Shown here: positions 1 through 10,702 of the stretch, one piece after another
Layout: the number at the start of each line of letters is the position of its first letter
How positions within the stretch are numbered: position 1 is the stretch's first letter
Translations under genes and position numbers: made by a program
Notes under the pieces: generated by a model
The model's database searches: none
Seen by the model: only the letters and a program-made list of their open reading frames with translations
What the model was told of the DNA's origin: nothing
From: Brevinematales bacterium
GTDB taxonomy: Bacteria; Spirochaetota; Brevinematia; Brevinematales; JAOACQ01
Reading direction: 5' to 3'
Length of the DNA: 34,589 bases
Assembly (NCBI GenBank): GCA_026417755.1
Contig: JAOACQ010000069.1
Coordinates: 1-34,589 of the forward strand

Positions 1-3000
1 GAAATGGCACTTGAGTTGTTCAAACCTTTTGTTATGAGAGGACTTGTTGAACAGGGTTATGCACATAATATTAAAGCAGCCAAGAGAATGATTGAAAGTG
101 AACATGAACTTGTGTGGGGTATACTTGAAAATGTTGTAAAAAAACATCCTGTTTTACTTAACAGAGCTCCTACTCTCCATAGACTTGGTATTCAGGCTTT
201 TGAGCCAGTTCTTACAGAAGACAAAGCTATACAGCTTCATCCACTTGTCTGTCATGCTTACAATGCCGACTTTGATGGAGACCAGATGGCTGTCCATGTT
301 CCATTGACTCCAGAAGCTCAAATTGAAGCATGGATGTTGATGTTATCTTCAAGGAACCTTTTAAATCCGGCGAATGGTAAACCTATAGTTTATCCAACCC
401 AGGATATGGTACTAGGAATATATTGTTTAACTAAACCATATAGTGAAAAGCCGGAGAAGTTTAAGTTTTTTGATAGTATTGAAGAAGTTTTGATGGTTGT
501 TGATTCAAAGAGGCTAACTTATAATGATTGGATAAAGTATAAATTTAATGGTAATTTTATTGAGACTACAATAGGAAGAGTTATATTTAATGAAATTGTT
601 CCTGATGAGCTTAAATTTGTTAATGATACTCTTACAGGTAAAAAGATTGAAGCCTTAATATCTTCATGTTATCAGAAGTTTGGTATAAAGGAAACGGCTA
701 AACTTCTTGATAATCTTAAGGCTATTGGATTTAAGTATTCTACGTTATTTGGGGTTACAATTTCTCTTTCTGATCTTGTTATTCCAGAAGAAAAGAATAA
801 AATAGTTGAAAAAACAGAAAAAGATGTTGAAAAGGCCGAAGAAAACTCAAGAAATGGACTTATTACACATGATGAAAAGTATAACCAGGTTATTGACTAC
901 TGGACAAGTGCTAATGAAAAAATAAAGAAACTTGTTGAAAATAGACTTAAAGATGATCAGAAAGGATTTAATTCACTTTATATTATGATGGATTCTGGAG
1001 CGAGAGGTTCAAGAGAACAGATAAGACAGCTTGTTGGTATGAGAGGTCTTATGGCGAAACCATCAGGAGATATTATTGAACTTGCTATTAAATCAAACTT
1101 TAAAGAAGGGCTTTCGGTGATAGAGTACTTTATTTCAAGCCATGGAGCAAGAAAAGGTCTTGCTGACACTGCTTTGAAAACAGCAGATGCCGGGTATTTA
1201 ACAAGAAAACTTGTAGATATTGCACAGGATGTTGTTGTTACTATGGATGATTGTGGGACTGTTCGTGGTATTAATATGAGTGCTATAAAGGAAGGAGATG
1301 AGGTTGTTAAACCTTTGGCAGATCTCATTGTTGGTAAAGTTCCAGTATCAAATGTATATGACCCAAGAAATGGAGAGCTACTTGCTAAGGCCAATGAAAT
1401 AATAAATGAAAATATTGCTAGAAAAATAGAAGATTCCGGTATAGAATCGGTACTTATAAGAAGTGTTATAACTTGTGAGGCACATTTTGGTGTCTGCGCT
1501 AAGTGTTATGGATGGGATCTATCTTCAAGAAGTCTTGTTAATATTGGTGAGGCTGTTGGTATTATTGCGGCAGAATCTATTGGGCAACCTGGTACCCAGC
1601 TTACCATGAGAACCTTCCATATTGGTGGAACTGCGGCCACACAACTAGAAGAGAGTGAACTAAAGTTAAATTATGATTCATACATTGTTTCTGTTCCGGA
1701 CAATTTGATTGTGAGAAGTAAGACCGATGCTAAAGAAATCGTTGTACCTAGAAAGTCTTATGTAAGGGTAAGAAAAGTTTTACAGGTTTTTGAAAAGGAA
1801 AATATAAAGGATAATATTGAGCTAAAGCAAATTGATGGAAAAGAATTTTTAAGTGAAAAGGTTCTTTTTATGCTCAAGGATGGTACAGAAGTTAAATTTG
1901 GTAGAAAAGTTGTTGTTTGTGTAAAGGGCAAGTCTATACTCGTTATGGAAAGTAACCTATATGAGTATTCTTTGAAGATTGGAAGTATCCTTTTTGTTAA
2001 AAATGGGGATTTTGTAAAGAGAGGAGAGAAAATTGCTGAGTTTGACCCATACAATGAAATCCTTGTGAGTGAATATACGGGTATTTTAGGTTTTGCTGTT
2101 GAAAAAGTAGATGGTATTGAAGAGAAGAACAAGAATATACTTGTAATTTATTCAGAAGATGGCAAAGAATTAGATAGATTTGTTCTTGTCCCTGGAACTA
2201 CTTTGTTATTTGAAGAGGGATCAAAAGTTAGCCCGGGGGATATAATAGCCAGAAGACCAATTGCAAAGAGAAGGACAAAAGATATTATTGGTGGTTTGCC
2301 AAGAGTTACAGAACTTTTTGAATCAAGAAAGCCTAAGAATATTGCTGTTATTGCTAAGGTTAATGGTGTTGTTGAAAGTATAGAACAGAAAAAAGGAAAA
2401 TATGTAATAAATATTAAAGCAAAAAATGGGGTATCTTTCTCACATGTTGTTCCAACCGGTAAGAATATTTATGTTAGAATTGGTGATAGGGTTCAGGCTG
2501 GAGAGCCTTTGTGTGAAGGAGTTGTAAGTTCTCATGATATATTAAGAGTTATGGGTTATACAAAGGTTAATGAATTTTTGTTATCAGAGATTCAGGCAGT
2601 TTACCGCTTACAGGGTGTGGATATTAACGAAAAGCATATCAGTGTAATTATAAGACAAATGCTTAAAAAGGTTGAAGTTGTAGATCCCGGTGATACGGAG
2701 TTTATACTTGGCCAGAATGTTGACAAGGTAGTGTTTTATAGAGAAAATGAAAGGATAAAAAAAGAAGGTGGGCAGCCAGCTAAGTCAAGACCAATACTTA
2801 TGGGACTTACTAAAGCCTCTCTATTTACTGAGAGTTTCCTCTCAGCTGCTTCGTTCCAGGAAACTCCAAGAGTATTGTCTTCTGCTGCATTGAGAGGGGC
2901 AAAAGATAAGCTGGAAGGTTTAAAAGAAAATCTTGTTATTGGGCAACTTATACCGGCCGGGACAGGGATTAAACATTATCAGAACATAAAAGTTTCGATG

Positions 3001-3018
3001 TTCGGTGCAGAGAATTAA
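1..3018 (+). CDS. rpoC: DNA-directed RNA polymerase subunit beta' (C-terminal part, 5' end outside window)
   Basis: Catalytic beta' subunit of RNA polymerase; the frame is open from base 1, so this is the last 1005 residues of a protein that begins upstream. The catalytic loop NADFDGDQM places the Mg-binding aspartates at fragment residues 90, 92 and 94. The bridge-helix region ([17 protein letters not shown]) begins near residue 331. The second zinc site is C418, C492, C499 and C502, with the same spacing as E. coli C814/C888/C895/C898. The trigger loop ([21 protein letters not shown]) is followed by about 210 extra residues (544-760) before [14 protein letters not shown], which is an SI3-type insertion. 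The next gene starts 130 bases downstream behind its own promoter. Identification is certain; only the N-terminus is missing. Confidence 0.98.
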   Translation, partial: EMALELFKPFVMRGLVEQGYAHNIKAAKRMIESEHELVWGILENVVKKHPVLLNRAPTLHRLGIQAFEPVLTEDKAIQLHPLVCHAYNADFDGDQMAVHVPLTPEAQIEAWMLMLSSRNLLNPANGKPIVYPTQDMVLGIYCLTKPYSEKPEKFKFFDSIEEVLMVVDSKRLTYNDWIKYKFNGNFIETTIGRVIFNEIVPDELKFVNDTLTGKKIEALISSCYQKFGIKETAKLLDNLKAIGFKYSTLFGVTISLSDLVIPEEKNKIVEKTEKDVEKAEENSRNGLITHDEKYNQVIDYWTSANEKIKKLVENRLKDDQKGFNSLYIMMDSGARGSREQIRQLVGMRGLMAKPSGDIIELAIKSNFKEGLSVIEYFISSHGARKGLADTALKTADAGYLTRKLVDIAQDVVVTMDDCGTVRGINMSAIKEGDEVVKPLADLIVGKVPVSNVYDPRNGELLAKANEIINENIARKIEDSGIESVLIRSVITCEAHFGVCAKCYGWDLSSRSLVNIGEAVGIIAAESIGQPGTQLTMRTFHIGGTAATQLEESELKLNYDSYIVSVPDNLIVRSKTDAKEIVVPRKSYVRVRKVLQVFEKENIKDNIELKQIDGKEFLSEKVLFMLKDGTEVKFGRKVVVCVKGKSILVMESNLYEYSLKIGSILFVKNGDFVKRGEKIAEFDPYNEILVSEYTGILGFAVEKVDGIEEKNKNILVIYSEDGKELDRFVLVPGTTLLFEEGSKVSPGDIIARRPIAKRRTKDIIGGLPRVTELFESRKPKNIAVIAKVNGVVESIEQKKGKYVINIKAKNGVSFSHVVPTGKNIYVRIGDRVQAGEPLCEGVVSSHDILRVMGYTKVNEFLLSEIQAVYRLQGVDINEKHISVIIRQMLKKVEVVDPGDTEFILGQNVDKVVFYRENERIKKEGGQPAKSRPILMGLTKASLFTESFLSAASFQETPRVLSSAALRGAKDKLEGLKENLVIGQLIPAGTGIKHYQNIKVSMFGAEN

Positions 3019-3072
3019 ATAACTTTTTGTTTAACTTTATATTTTGTCAAGAGTTTTTTATCTGAACAAAAG

Positions 3073-3101
3073 TTGACAATTTGTTTGAAATATATTATAA
3101 T
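3073..3101 (+). promoter_or_regulatory. Sigma70-type promoter for the str-S10-spc-alpha gene run
   Basis: TTGACA (3073-3078) and TATAAT (3096-3101) are separated by exactly 17 bases, a perfect consensus match. Transcription would begin near 3108, leaving a leader of about 40 bases with a GAGGAG ribosome binding site at 3138-3143 before rpsL. It is the only clear promoter seen before the 33 genes that follow. The -35 box also forms one arm of a TTGTCAA (3044-3050) / TTGACAA (3073-3079) inverted repeat. Confidence 0.85.
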
Positions 3102-3148
3102 CTATCTCACTTTTGTTGCTTTGATTATAAAATAGATGAGGAGAAACT

Positions 3149-3523
3149 ATGCCAACTATAAATCAGCTGGTAAGAATTGGAAGGAAAGCATTAAAATCGA
3201 AGTCAAAATCTCCTGCTCTCGAGGGTAATCCTCAAAAGAGAGGGGTTTGTGTTCGTGTTACAACAATGACGCCTAAAAAGCCAAACTCTGCTTTAAGAAA
3301 GATTGCAAGGGTTAAGTTGAGTAATGGTATTGAAGTTACTGCATATATTCCCGGTATAGGGCATAATTTGCAGGAACACTCGGTTGTGTTGGTAAGAGGA
3401 GGAAGGGTAAAAGACCTCCCTGGAGTAAGGTATCATATTGTAAGAGGAACTCTTGATGCCCTTGGTGTTGAAAAGAGAATGACCAGTAGGTCTAAATATG
3501 GTGCTAAAAAACCAAAATCATAA
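3149..3523 (+). CDS. rpsL: 30S ribosomal protein S12
   Basis: S12 sits at the decoding centre and monitors codon-anticodon pairing. The 124-residue length is normal for bacteria. [11 protein letters not shown] places the streptomycin-site lysines at K43/K44, both wild type in character. [12 protein letters not shown] holds the second lysine (K88) and the aspartate (D89) that RimO methylthiolates in other bacteria. The ATG has a GAGGAG ribosome binding site 5 bases upstream. It is the first gene after the promoter, and rpsG follows 17 bases later, as in the classical str operon. Confidence 0.98.
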   Translation: MPTINQLVRIGRKALKSKSKSPALEGNPQKRGVCVRVTTMTPKKPNSALRKIARVKLSNGIEVTAYIPGIGHNLQEHSVVLVRGGRVKDLPGVRYHIVRGTLDALGVEKRMTSRSKYGAKKPKS

Positions 3524-3540
3524 AGTGAGGATTAAGATAT

Positions 3541-4014
3541 ATGCCTAGGAAAAAGAGAAAATTAAAGAGAAGAGAAGTAGGTCCGGATTTAAAGTATAAC
3601 AGTTTTATTGTTCAGAAACTTATTAATAGAGTTATGCTAGATGGGAAAAAGTCTATAGCTATGAATATTGTCTATGAGGCTCTTGATATTCTTGCACAAA
3701 AAACTGGAGAACCAGCTCTTGTTGCATTTGAGAAAGCGTTGAATAATATAAAACCTCCTATAGAAGTAAGGTCAAGAAGGGTTGGTGGTGCTACCTATCA
3801 GGTTCCTGTTGATGTAAGGCCGGAAAGACAGCTTTCTCTGGCTTTAAGGTGGCTTGTTACTCTTTCAAGACTTAAGAAGGGTATGGCGATGAAAGATAAG
3901 TTGGCTTCAGAATTAGTTGATGCTTATAACAATACAGGTAATTGTGTGAAAAAGAGAATAGATACTGTTAAGATGGCAGAAGCAAATAAGGCTTTTGCTC
4001 ACTATAAGTGGTGA
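3541..4014 (+). CDS. rpsG: 30S ribosomal protein S7
   Basis: S7 nucleates assembly of the 30S head by binding the 3' major domain of 16S rRNA and touches the E-site tRNA. The 157 residues match the usual bacterial length. The N-terminus ([16 protein letters not shown]) and the internal [16 protein letters not shown] stretch are typical of the family. It ends in TGA, showing that UGA is a stop codon here. fusA begins 8 bases downstream, and its ribosome binding site overlaps the end of this gene. In E. coli S7 represses the str operon by translation; no such target hairpin was identified here. Confidence 0.98.
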   Translation: MPRKKRKLKRREVGPDLKYNSFIVQKLINRVMLDGKKSIAMNIVYEALDILAQKTGEPALVAFEKALNNIKPPIEVRSRRVGGATYQVPVDVRPERQLSLALRWLVTLSRLKKGMAMKDKLASELVDAYNNTGNCVKKRIDTVKMAEANKAFAHYKW

Positions 4015-4022
4015 GGGTTTAT

Positions 4023-6098
4023 ATGGCTGAAAGATTGTTTCCTCTTGATAAGGTGAGAAATATAGGTATTGCGGCTCATATTGATGCAGGTAAGACTACT
4101 ACAAGTGAAAGAATTTTGTTTTATACTGGTAAAACACATAAGATTGGGGAAGTACACGAAGGTGCTGCTGAAATGGACTGGATGATACAGGAAAAGGAGA
4201 GAGGGATTACTATTACTTCTGCCTCTACCACCTGTTTCTGGAAGGAACATAAAATAAATCTTATAGATACCCCCGGGCACGTTGACTTTACGGCTGAAGT
4301 TGAGAGGTCTCTTAGAGTGCTTGATGGAGCTGTTGCAGTTTTTGATGGAGCTGAAGGGGTTGAACCTCAGTCTGAAACTGTGTGGAGACAGGCAGATAAA
4401 TATGATGTACCAAGAATAGCTTTTGTAAATAAAATGGATAAAATAGGGGCTGATTTTTATAAAGCAGTTGAATCAATGCACAAGAAACTTGGTGTTAAAG
4501 CAGTCCCAATTCAACTTCCTATTGGGAGTGAAAGTGATTTTAAAGGTGTTGTAGATATAATAAATAGAAAAGCTTATGTTTGGCCTAATGATGATTCAGA
4601 AGGGTTGAATTTTCAAGAAGTTCCTGTTCCAGAGGAATTGAAAGACAAAATGGAACATTATAGAACAACTCTTATTGATTATGTTTGCGATGGCAATGAT
4701 GATTTGATGGAAAAATATCTTGATGGCCAGGATCTTACAATAGAAGAAATTAAGAGGGGTTTAAGAAAGCAGGTTATAGCTTGCGAACTTTTCCCTGTTA
4801 TTTGTGGGTCTGCACTGAAAAATAAAGGTGTGCAGCTTCTTCTTGATGCAGTTCTTGATTTTTTACCTTCGCCTGTTGATATTCCACCTGCTAAGGGTAC
4901 TTTGAAAGCAGATGGGAAAGAGGTTTTTTGTAAAGCAGATCCTAAAGAACCTCTTGCTGCTATTGCTTTTAAAGTTATGGTAGATCCTTATGTGGGTAAG
5001 ATTGTATTTGTTAGGGTTTATTCTGGTAGAATTGAAAAAGGAAGTTATGTTTATAATGTTAATAAAGGGCAGAAGGAAAGAGTAGCAAGACTTTTAAGAA
5101 TGCATGCTAATAAAAGAGAAGAAATAGATTTTGTTGAAGCGGGTGATATAGTTGCTGTTGTAGGTTTTAAAGATACGATAACCGGAGATACACTTGCAGA
5201 TGAAAATAGGCAACTTTTACTTGAGGCGATTGATTTTCCTGAGCCTGTTATTTCTGTGGCTATTGAACCTAAAACAAAGGAAGATATAGACAAGATGTCT
5301 GAAGTATTGAGAAAACTTCAAGAGGAAGATCCAACTTTCAGGGTTAAAACAGATGAGGAGACAGGTCAGACCTTGATATATGGAATGGGGGAGCTTCATC
5401 TTGAAATTATTGTTGATAGAATGGTTAGGGAGTTTAAAGTTCAGGCAAATGTTGGTAAACCTCAGGTTGCTTATAGAGAAACTATAAGAGGTAAGTCTAA
5501 AGTAGAGAGTAAATATATCAGACAATCAGGTGGTAGAGGTCAGTATGGGCATGTTATTATAGAAATGGAACCTCTTGAACCTGGTAAAGGATTTGTCTTT
5601 GAGGATAAGATTGTAGGTGGTAGAATACCGAAAGAATATGTTCCAGCTGTTCAGAAGGGTATCGAAGAAGCCATGAATAATGGTGTGATTGGTGGGTATC
5701 CAGTTGTGGATGTTAAGGTGAGTTTGATTGATGGATCTTACCATGAAGTAGATTCTTCGGAAATGGCATTTAAGATTGCTGCTTCAAAAGCATTTAAAGA
5801 TGCAATGTCTCAGGCAGATCCGATCCTTCTTGAGCCAATAATGAAAGTTGATGTTATGGTTCCGGAAGATTATCTTGGGGATGTTATAGGAGACTTAAGC
5901 TCAAGAAGAGCTAAGATAAATGGTATGGAGCCAAAAGGTAATGCAAGACTTGTTACTGCTCACGTTCCTCTGGGTGAGATGTTTGGGTATGCAACTGTTT
6001 TGAGATCTATTACCCAGGGTAGAGGTAATTATGTGATGTTTTTTGATCATTATGCAGAGGTTCCTAAGAATTTATGGGAAGGAATAGTAAAAGCATAA
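4023..6098 (+). CDS. fusA: Elongation factor G
   Basis: GTPase that drives ribosome translocation and, with RRF, ribosome recycling. The start is placed at the ATG at 4023 ([20 protein letters not shown]), giving 691 residues, the family's usual size. In-frame GTG codons at 4008 and 4011 only add unconserved residues that overlap rpsG. G-domain motifs are AHIDAGKT (18-25), RGITI (60-64), DTPGH (82-86) and NKMD (136-139). Domain IV and V sequence follows ([26 protein letters not shown]). It lies between rpsG and tuf as in the str operon; only one EF-G gene is visible. Confidence 0.97.
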   Translation: MAERLFPLDKVRNIGIAAHIDAGKTTTSERILFYTGKTHKIGEVHEGAAEMDWMIQEKERGITITSASTTCFWKEHKINLIDTPGHVDFTAEVERSLRVLDGAVAVFDGAEGVEPQSETVWRQADKYDVPRIAFVNKMDKIGADFYKAVESMHKKLGVKAVPIQLPIGSESDFKGVVDIINRKAYVWPNDDSEGLNFQEVPVPEELKDKMEHYRTTLIDYVCDGNDDLMEKYLDGQDLTIEEIKRGLRKQVIACELFPVICGSALKNKGVQLLLDAVLDFLPSPVDIPPAKGTLKADGKEVFCKADPKEPLAAIAFKVMVDPYVGKIVFVRVYSGRIEKGSYVYNVNKGQKERVARLLRMHANKREEIDFVEAGDIVAVVGFKDTITGDTLADENRQLLLEAIDFPEPVISVAIEPKTKEDIDKMSEVLRKLQEEDPTFRVKTDEETGQTLIYGMGELHLEIIVDRMVREFKVQANVGKPQVAYRETIRGKSKVESKYIRQSGGRGQYGHVIIEMEPLEPGKGFVFEDKIVGGRIPKEYVPAVQKGIEEAMNNGVIGGYPVVDVKVSLIDGSYHEVDSSEMAFKIAASKAFKDAMSQADPILLEPIMKVDVMVPEDYLGDVIGDLSSRRAKINGMEPKGNARLVTAHVPLGEMFGYATVLRSITQGRGNYVMFFDHYAEVPKNLWEGIVKA

Positions 6099-6137
6099 AT
6101 TAATTAAGCTAAAAGAAGAAAAATTAGGAGGAATACA

Positions 6138-7343
6138 ATGGCAGAGGGTAAATTTGAGAGAACAAAACCCCATTTAAATGTTGGTACAATTGGTCACGTT
6201 GACCATGGTAAAACTACATTAACTGCAGCTATTACAAAGTATTTGTCTTTGTTAGGTAAAGCTAAGATGAAGAAGTATGATGAAATTGATAATGCACCAG
6301 AAGAGAAGGCAAGAGGTATTACTATTAACACTGCTCACGTAGAATATGAGACAGATAAAAGGCACTATGCACACATTGACTGTCCTGGTCACGCAGACTA
6401 TATTAAGAACATGATCACTGGTGCAGCTCAGATGGATGGTGCTGTGCTTGTTGTTGCTGCTACAGATGGTGTTATGCCTCAGACAAGGGAACACGTTCTT
6501 CTTGCAAGACAGGTAGAAGTGCCTTCTATCATAGTTTTTATCAATAAGGTTGATCAGATTTCTGATGCAGATAAAGAACTTATTGATCTTGTTGAAATGG
6601 ATATAAGGGAACTTTTAAATTCTTATAAGTTTCCTGGTGATGAAATACCTATAATAAGAGGTTCAGCATTATTAGCAATGGAATCAGCTTCTAACGATCC
6701 TAATGCGCCTGAATATAAGCCTTTGAAAGAACTTACAGACGCTATGGATAGTTATTTTAAAGAACCAGTAAGAGAGCTTGATAAACCTTTCCTTATGCCT
6801 ATAGAAGATATATTCTCAATTACTGGTAGAGGAACTGTTGCTACTGGTAGAATCGAGAGAGGTAAAGTAAAAGTTGGTGAAGAAGTCGAAATTGTAGGAT
6901 ACAAAGAAACCCAGAAAACAACTGTTACAGGTGTTGAAATGTTCAGAAAACTTCTTGATGAAGGTATTGCTGGTGATAACGTAGGGTTGCTCTTAAGAGG
7001 TGTAGAAAAAGATGCTATTAGAAGAGGTATGGTTTTAGCTAAGCCAGGTTCTATTACACCTCATAAGAAATTTAAGGCAGAAGTTTATGTTCTTAAGCCA
7101 GAAGAGGGTGGAAGAAAGACACCATTTCATGTTGGTTATAGACCACAGTTCTATATGAGAACAGCTGATGTTACTGGGAATATTGCTGCGATTGATGGTG
7201 CAGATATGGTTATGCCAGGGGACAATGTTAATATGACAATTGAGCTTATTGTAAATGTAGCTCTTGAAAAAGGAATGAGATTTGCTATCAGAGAAGGTGG
7301 AAGAACTGTTGGAGCTGGTGTGGTTACTCAAATCTTAGAATAA
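6138..7343 (+). CDS. tuf: Elongation factor Tu
   Basis: GTPase that delivers aminoacyl-tRNA to the ribosomal A site. The 401 residues include GHVDHGKT (19-26), RGITI from R59, DCPGH (81-85) and NKVD (136-139), followed by beta-barrel domains II and III ending [16 protein letters not shown] very strong AGGAGG site (6126-6131) lies 6 bases before the ATG, fitting a highly expressed protein. The 39-base gap before it is the widest inside the whole gene run and shows no terminator. rpsJ follows after 11 bases, so tuf links the str and S10 blocks. Confidence 0.98.
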   Translation: MAEGKFERTKPHLNVGTIGHVDHGKTTLTAAITKYLSLLGKAKMKKYDEIDNAPEEKARGITINTAHVEYETDKRHYAHIDCPGHADYIKNMITGAAQMDGAVLVVAATDGVMPQTREHVLLARQVEVPSIIVFINKVDQISDADKELIDLVEMDIRELLNSYKFPGDEIPIIRGSALLAMESASNDPNAPEYKPLKELTDAMDSYFKEPVRELDKPFLMPIEDIFSITGRGTVATGRIERGKVKVGEEVEIVGYKETQKTTVTGVEMFRKLLDEGIAGDNVGLLLRGVEKDAIRRGMVLAKPGSITPHKKFKAEVYVLKPEEGGRKTPFHVGYRPQFYMRTADVTGNIAAIDGADMVMPGDNVNMTIELIVNVALEKGMRFAIREGGRTVGAGVVTQILE

Positions 7344-7354
7344 GAGGTTGTAAA

Positions 7355-7657
7355 GTGAATAGAATAAGAGTAAGGCTTAAATCTTACGATGTAAGTTTAA
7401 TTGATAAATCTGCAAAAGCGATTGTTGAGGCTGTAAGAAATAAAGGTGGGGCAGTCAGTGGACCTGTCCCACTACCTACTAAAATAAAGAAGTACACAGT
7501 ATTAAAATCTCCACATGTGAACAAGGATGCAAGAGAGCAGTTTGAAATGAGATTTTTCAAAAGGCTTATTGATATATATGATCCTAGTTCTGATTTGATA
7601 AATGCACTAATGGAATTACAACTTCCCGCTGGTGTAGAGGTGGAGATTAAACAGTAA
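7355..7657 (+). CDS. rpsJ: 30S ribosomal protein S10
   Basis: S10 is a 30S head protein that also serves as the transcription antitermination factor NusE. The 100 residues ([20 protein letters not shown] at the start, ending [11 protein letters not shown]) are close to the usual 102-105. The start is a GTG at 7355 preceded by an AGAGG site; no in-frame ATG would preserve the conserved N-terminus. It opens the S10 block directly after tuf with only 11 bases between, so its transcription depends on the upstream genes. Confidence 0.96.
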   Translation: MNRIRVRLKSYDVSLIDKSAKAIVEAVRNKGGAVSGPVPLPTKIKKYTVLKSPHVNKDAREQFEMRFFKRLIDIYDPSSDLINALMELQLPAGVEVEIKQ

Positions 7658-7681
7658 ATTTATTTACTTTGGAGATTAATA

Positions 7682-8266
7682 ATGAAAGCTAAAAAGATTG
7701 GAATTGTTGGTAGAAAGGTTGGAATGACACAGGTGTTTACTGACGAAGGATTAGTTGGTGTTACTGTAGTTGATTTTTCTGATATGGAAGTTCTTGGTAA
7801 AAGGACTTTAGATAAGGATGGATATTCGGCTGTTATTCTTGGTTGTGAAAAAAAGAAAGATGGTTCTTATAAGTGGGTTAGAGAAATAAGGCTTGACGAT
7901 GTTTCAGCTTATGAGAATGGTAATTTTGTTGATTTGTTTGACAATATAAAGCTGGTAGATGTAATTGGTTATATGAAGGGGCGAGGTTTTGCAGGTGCAA
8001 TGAAGAGACATGGGTTTCATGGAGGTCCAGCTTCTCATGGTGCAAAACACTGGCATAGAAGAACAGGTTCGGTAGGAGGACATACTTATCCTGCAAAAAC
8101 CTGGAAAGGTCAGAAAGGTCCAGGTCATTATGGTAATACAAGGGTTTGTGTTCTTAACCAGAAACTTGTTATGGTTGATAAGGAAAAAAGACTTTTATTT
8201 ATAAAGGGCGCTATTCCAGGTGCTAAGAATGGAATTGCCATTATTAGAGATGCAATAAAGGGGTAG
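7682..8266 (+). CDS. rplC: 50S ribosomal protein L3
   Basis: L3 is an early-assembly 50S protein whose long loop reaches toward the peptidyl transferase centre. The 194 residues are somewhat shorter than the usual 205-210. KGRGFAGAMKRHGFHGG and HRRTGSVGG are family hallmarks. The extended loop is atypical: GHTYPAKTWKGQKGPGHYGN stands where most bacteria have a GRVFKGKKMAGRMG-like sequence. The glutamine methylated by PrmB in E. coli (Q150) is replaced by L158. Family assignment is firm despite the unusual loop. Confidence 0.96.
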   Translation: MKAKKIGIVGRKVGMTQVFTDEGLVGVTVVDFSDMEVLGKRTLDKDGYSAVILGCEKKKDGSYKWVREIRLDDVSAYENGNFVDLFDNIKLVDVIGYMKGRGFAGAMKRHGFHGGPASHGAKHWHRRTGSVGGHTYPAKTWKGQKGPGHYGNTRVCVLNQKLVMVDKEKRLLFIKGAIPGAKNGIAIIRDAIKG

Positions 8267-8269
8267 GAA

Positions 8270-8902
8270 ATGAAGATAGATGTTTTTGAATTTGATAATA
8301 AAGTCGGAGAAGTTGATCTTTCTGTTTTAACATCTAAGTCAAGTGAAGCAGTTGTTTATAGAGCAGTTGTTGCAACTTTGGCGAACAGAAGACAGGGGAC
8401 AGCTTCTACTCTTACGAAAAGTGAAGTTAGAGGTGGGGGTAAAAAGCCCTGGAGACAAAAAGGTCTGGGTAGAGCTAGAGCAGGTTCTATTCGTTCACCT
8501 TTGTGGAGAGGTGGTGGTGTTATATTTGGGCCTAAACCAAGAGATTATTCTAAGAAAGTAAATAAAAAAGAAAAGGTTTTAGCTTATATTTCTGTTTTTA
8601 CCCAGCATTTTAACAATGGAAGTCTTAAGATTGTAAAAGATTTTTCAGTTTCTTCTATGAAGACAAAGGATTTTGTTAAATCCTATGCTTCATACTTAAA
8701 AGAAACAGAAGGAAGAAAGGTTTTTGTAATAAGTGAATATGATGAAAATATACTTCTGGCAACAAGGAATCTTCCTGATGTTTTTGTAGTAAGCAAGGAT
8801 TCTTTAGATTTGCTTCCTTTGTTTTATGCTGATAAAGTTTTTCTTTTTCAAAGTGCTGCTTTATCTCTTGATGAGAGATTTAAGCAGGTTGTGAAGGAGT
8901 AA
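8270..8902 (+). CDS. rplD: 50S ribosomal protein L4
   Basis: L4 is an assembly protein with a basic loop lining the peptide exit tunnel. The 210 residues are of normal length. The tunnel-loop region KSEVRGGGKKPWRQKGLGRA and the following GSIRSPLWRGGGVIFGPKPR are diagnostic. The ATG comes 3 bases after rplC and 3 bases separate its end from rplW, so the three are almost certainly co-translated. In E. coli L4 attenuates the S10 operon; with no S10 leader of its own visible here, that mode of control is uncertain. Confidence 0.97.
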   Translation: MKIDVFEFDNKVGEVDLSVLTSKSSEAVVYRAVVATLANRRQGTASTLTKSEVRGGGKKPWRQKGLGRARAGSIRSPLWRGGGVIFGPKPRDYSKKVNKKEKVLAYISVFTQHFNNGSLKIVKDFSVSSMKTKDFVKSYASYLKETEGRKVFVISEYDENILLATRNLPDVFVVSKDSLDLLPLFYADKVFLFQSAALSLDERFKQVVKE

Positions 8903-8905
8903 TTT

Positions 8906-9184
8906 ATGAATAGTAATCAAATATTGCTTGCTCCTGTTTTATCTGAAAAGGCAACAAATGCTAAGGGGCAAAAGAAGTATGTTTTTGAAGTTGCTATGGA
9001 TTCAAACAAAATTGAAATAAAAAAAGCCGTTGAAGAGTTATACAAAGTTAAGGTTGATAGTGTGAATATTGTTGTTGTGAAACCAAAACCAAAAAGAGTT
9101 AGATATAGATATGGTTTGACTAGAATGTTTAAAAAGGCGATTGTTACTTTATCGTCTGGTGAGATTGATTTTTATAAACTTTAA
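8906..9184 (+). CDS. rplW: 50S ribosomal protein L23
   Basis: L23 lies at the tunnel exit and is the docking point for trigger factor and SRP. The 92 residues begin LLAPVLSEKATNAKGQKKYV, which matches the family's PxxTEK-type start, and contain KRVRYRYGLTRMFKKAIVTL near the C-terminus. The ATG has an AAGGAG site located in the end of rplD. Length and position between rplD and rplB are canonical. Confidence 0.96.
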   Translation: MNSNQILLAPVLSEKATNAKGQKKYVFEVAMDSNKIEIKKAVEELYKVKVDSVNIVVVKPKPKRVRYRYGLTRMFKKAIVTLSSGEIDFYKL

Positions 9185-9198
9185 GTTAAGAGGTTATT

Positions 9199-10026
9199 AT
9201 GGGATTAAAAAGATTTAAACCGGTAACTGCTGGATTAAGACATAAAGTTGGCTATGATTATGCTGAAATTACGACTGACACTCCTGAAAAATCTTTGATT
9301 GTTGATGTAAAGAGAGGTAGGGGTTCTGGAAGAAATAACCATGGTGTTATAACGGTAAGGCACAGAGGCGGTGGTAACAAAAAGTTTTATAGACTTATAG
9401 ATTTTAAGAGAGACAAGCATAATATTCCTGCTAAGGTTGTTTCTATTGAGTATGATCCTAACAGAACTGCGAGAATTGCTTTACTTCATTATGTTGATGG
9501 AGAGAAAAGGTATATTATCGCTCCAAATGGTCTTAAAGTTGGAAGTTTTGTTGAAAGCGGAGAGAAAGTTGAAATAAATGTTGGGAATGCTTTACCTTTA
9601 AGAAATATACCCGTTGGTACTGTAGTGCATAACGTAGAATTAAAGCCTGGTAAAGGTGCTCAGTTGGCAAGAGCTGCCGGCACCTCTGCAAAACTTGATG
9701 GTAAAGAAGGAAAATTTGCTATTTTAAGACTGCCATCAAATGAGATCAGAATGGTTTTGCTTGATTGTTATGCTACTGTTGGTGAAGTAAGTAATCCTGA
9801 TAATGCAAATATATTTATTGGTAAGGCGGGGCACTCAAGACACCTTGGTATCAGGCCTTTTGTGAGAGGTGTAGCTATGAATAAGGTAGATCACCCTCAT
9901 GGTGGTGGTAGAGGTAAGCAGAAGGGTTATAAGACTCCGGTAAGCCCAACAGGTGTTCCTGCTAAGGGATATAAAACTAGAAAGAATGAGGCTACAGACA
10001 AATATATTCTTTCTAAAAGAAAATAA
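9199..10026 (+). CDS. rplB: 50S ribosomal protein L2
   Basis: L2 is one of the most conserved ribosomal proteins, binding 23S rRNA near the peptidyl transferase centre and bridging to the 30S. The 275 residues are normal. [20 protein letters not shown] and [20 protein letters not shown] are signature segments, including the histidine in DHPHGGG needed for activity. The usual HPVSPWG reads TPVSPTG here, a small deviation. It ends LSKRK and is followed by rpsS after 22 bases. Confidence 0.98.
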   Translation: MGLKRFKPVTAGLRHKVGYDYAEITTDTPEKSLIVDVKRGRGSGRNNHGVITVRHRGGGNKKFYRLIDFKRDKHNIPAKVVSIEYDPNRTARIALLHYVDGEKRYIIAPNGLKVGSFVESGEKVEINVGNALPLRNIPVGTVVHNVELKPGKGAQLARAAGTSAKLDGKEGKFAILRLPSNEIRMVLLDCYATVGEVSNPDNANIFIGKAGHSRHLGIRPFVRGVAMNKVDHPHGGGRGKQKGYKTPVSPTGVPAKGYKTRKNEATDKYILSKRK

Positions 10027-10048
10027 TTTTTAGTAATGGAGATGTAGG

Positions 10049-10330
10049 ATGGCAAGGTCTATAAAGAAAGGTCCATATGTAGATGCGAAGTTATACAAAA
10101 AAGTAATTGAAATGCAAGAATCGGCAGATAAGAAACCAATAAAAACCTGGTCAAGAAGATCAACCATAATTCCAGAGATGATTGGCTTGACATTTCAGGT
10201 ATATAATGGTAAAATATTTGTTCCTGTTTATGTGAATGAAAATATGGTTGGCCATAAACTGGGTGAGTTTGCCCCAACAAGGATATTCAGAGGGCACTCA
10301 GGTGCTAAAAAAGCTGAAAAAGCTCAATAA
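10049..10330 (+). CDS. rpsS: 30S ribosomal protein S19
   Basis: S19 binds 16S rRNA in the 30S head beside S13 and contacts the large subunit through a bridge. The 93 residues start [19 protein letters not shown] and contain [18 protein letters not shown] and [18 protein letters not shown], which together are unmistakable. Normal size, with rplV 17 bases downstream. Confidence 0.98.
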   Translation: MARSIKKGPYVDAKLYKKVIEMQESADKKPIKTWSRRSTIIPEMIGLTFQVYNGKIFVPVYVNENMVGHKLGEFAPTRIFRGHSGAKKAEKAQ

Positions 10331-10347
10331 TTTTTTGGAGTGTTTTT

Positions 10348-10689
10348 ATGGAAGCTAAAGCTATTGGAAGATATTTGAGAATATCTCCTTTAAAATTGAG
10401 AAAAGTTATTAATCAAATAAGAGATAAGAGCGTTAAAGAAGCATTTTTTATATTAAAAAATCTTCCTAATAAAGCGGCTAAGATGGCTTATAAAGTTTTG
10501 AATTCTGCAGTGGCTAATTATAAGCAGCTCAGTGGAGAAGCTACATTGGATTTAAATGAGATAAAAGTGAAGATTGCTTTTGTTAATCAGGCTCCGGTTC
10601 TAAGAAGAATTATGCCGAGAGCAAGAGGAAGAGCAGATGTTTTAAGAAAACAGTCTTCTCACCTGTTTATTCTTGTAGAAAAAAAGTAG
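10348..10689 (+). CDS. rplV: 50S ribosomal protein L22
   Basis: L22 stabilises 23S rRNA and sends a beta-hairpin into the exit tunnel, near the macrolide site. The 113 residues show the family start ([20 protein letters not shown]) and the hairpin and C-terminal region [30 protein letters not shown] ribosome binding site precedes the ATG. Position between rpsS and rpsC is canonical. Confidence 0.97.
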   Translation: MEAKAIGRYLRISPLKLRKVINQIRDKSVKEAFFILKNLPNKAAKMAYKVLNSAVANYKQLSGEATLDLNEIKVKIAFVNQAPVLRRIMPRARGRADVLRKQSSHLFILVEKK

Positions 10690-10702
10690 TGGAGAGGTAA
10701 CT

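Noticed and set aside
978-1394. Long minus-strand frame inside rpoC
   Set aside because: Shadow of a strongly conserved gene on the other strand, with no ribosome binding site or family match; the same applies to the other antisense frames within the ribosomal genes.
4008-4022. Upstream GTG starts for fusA
   Set aside because: They overlap the end of rpsG and add residues not found in EF-G; the ATG at 4023 gives the conserved N-terminus.
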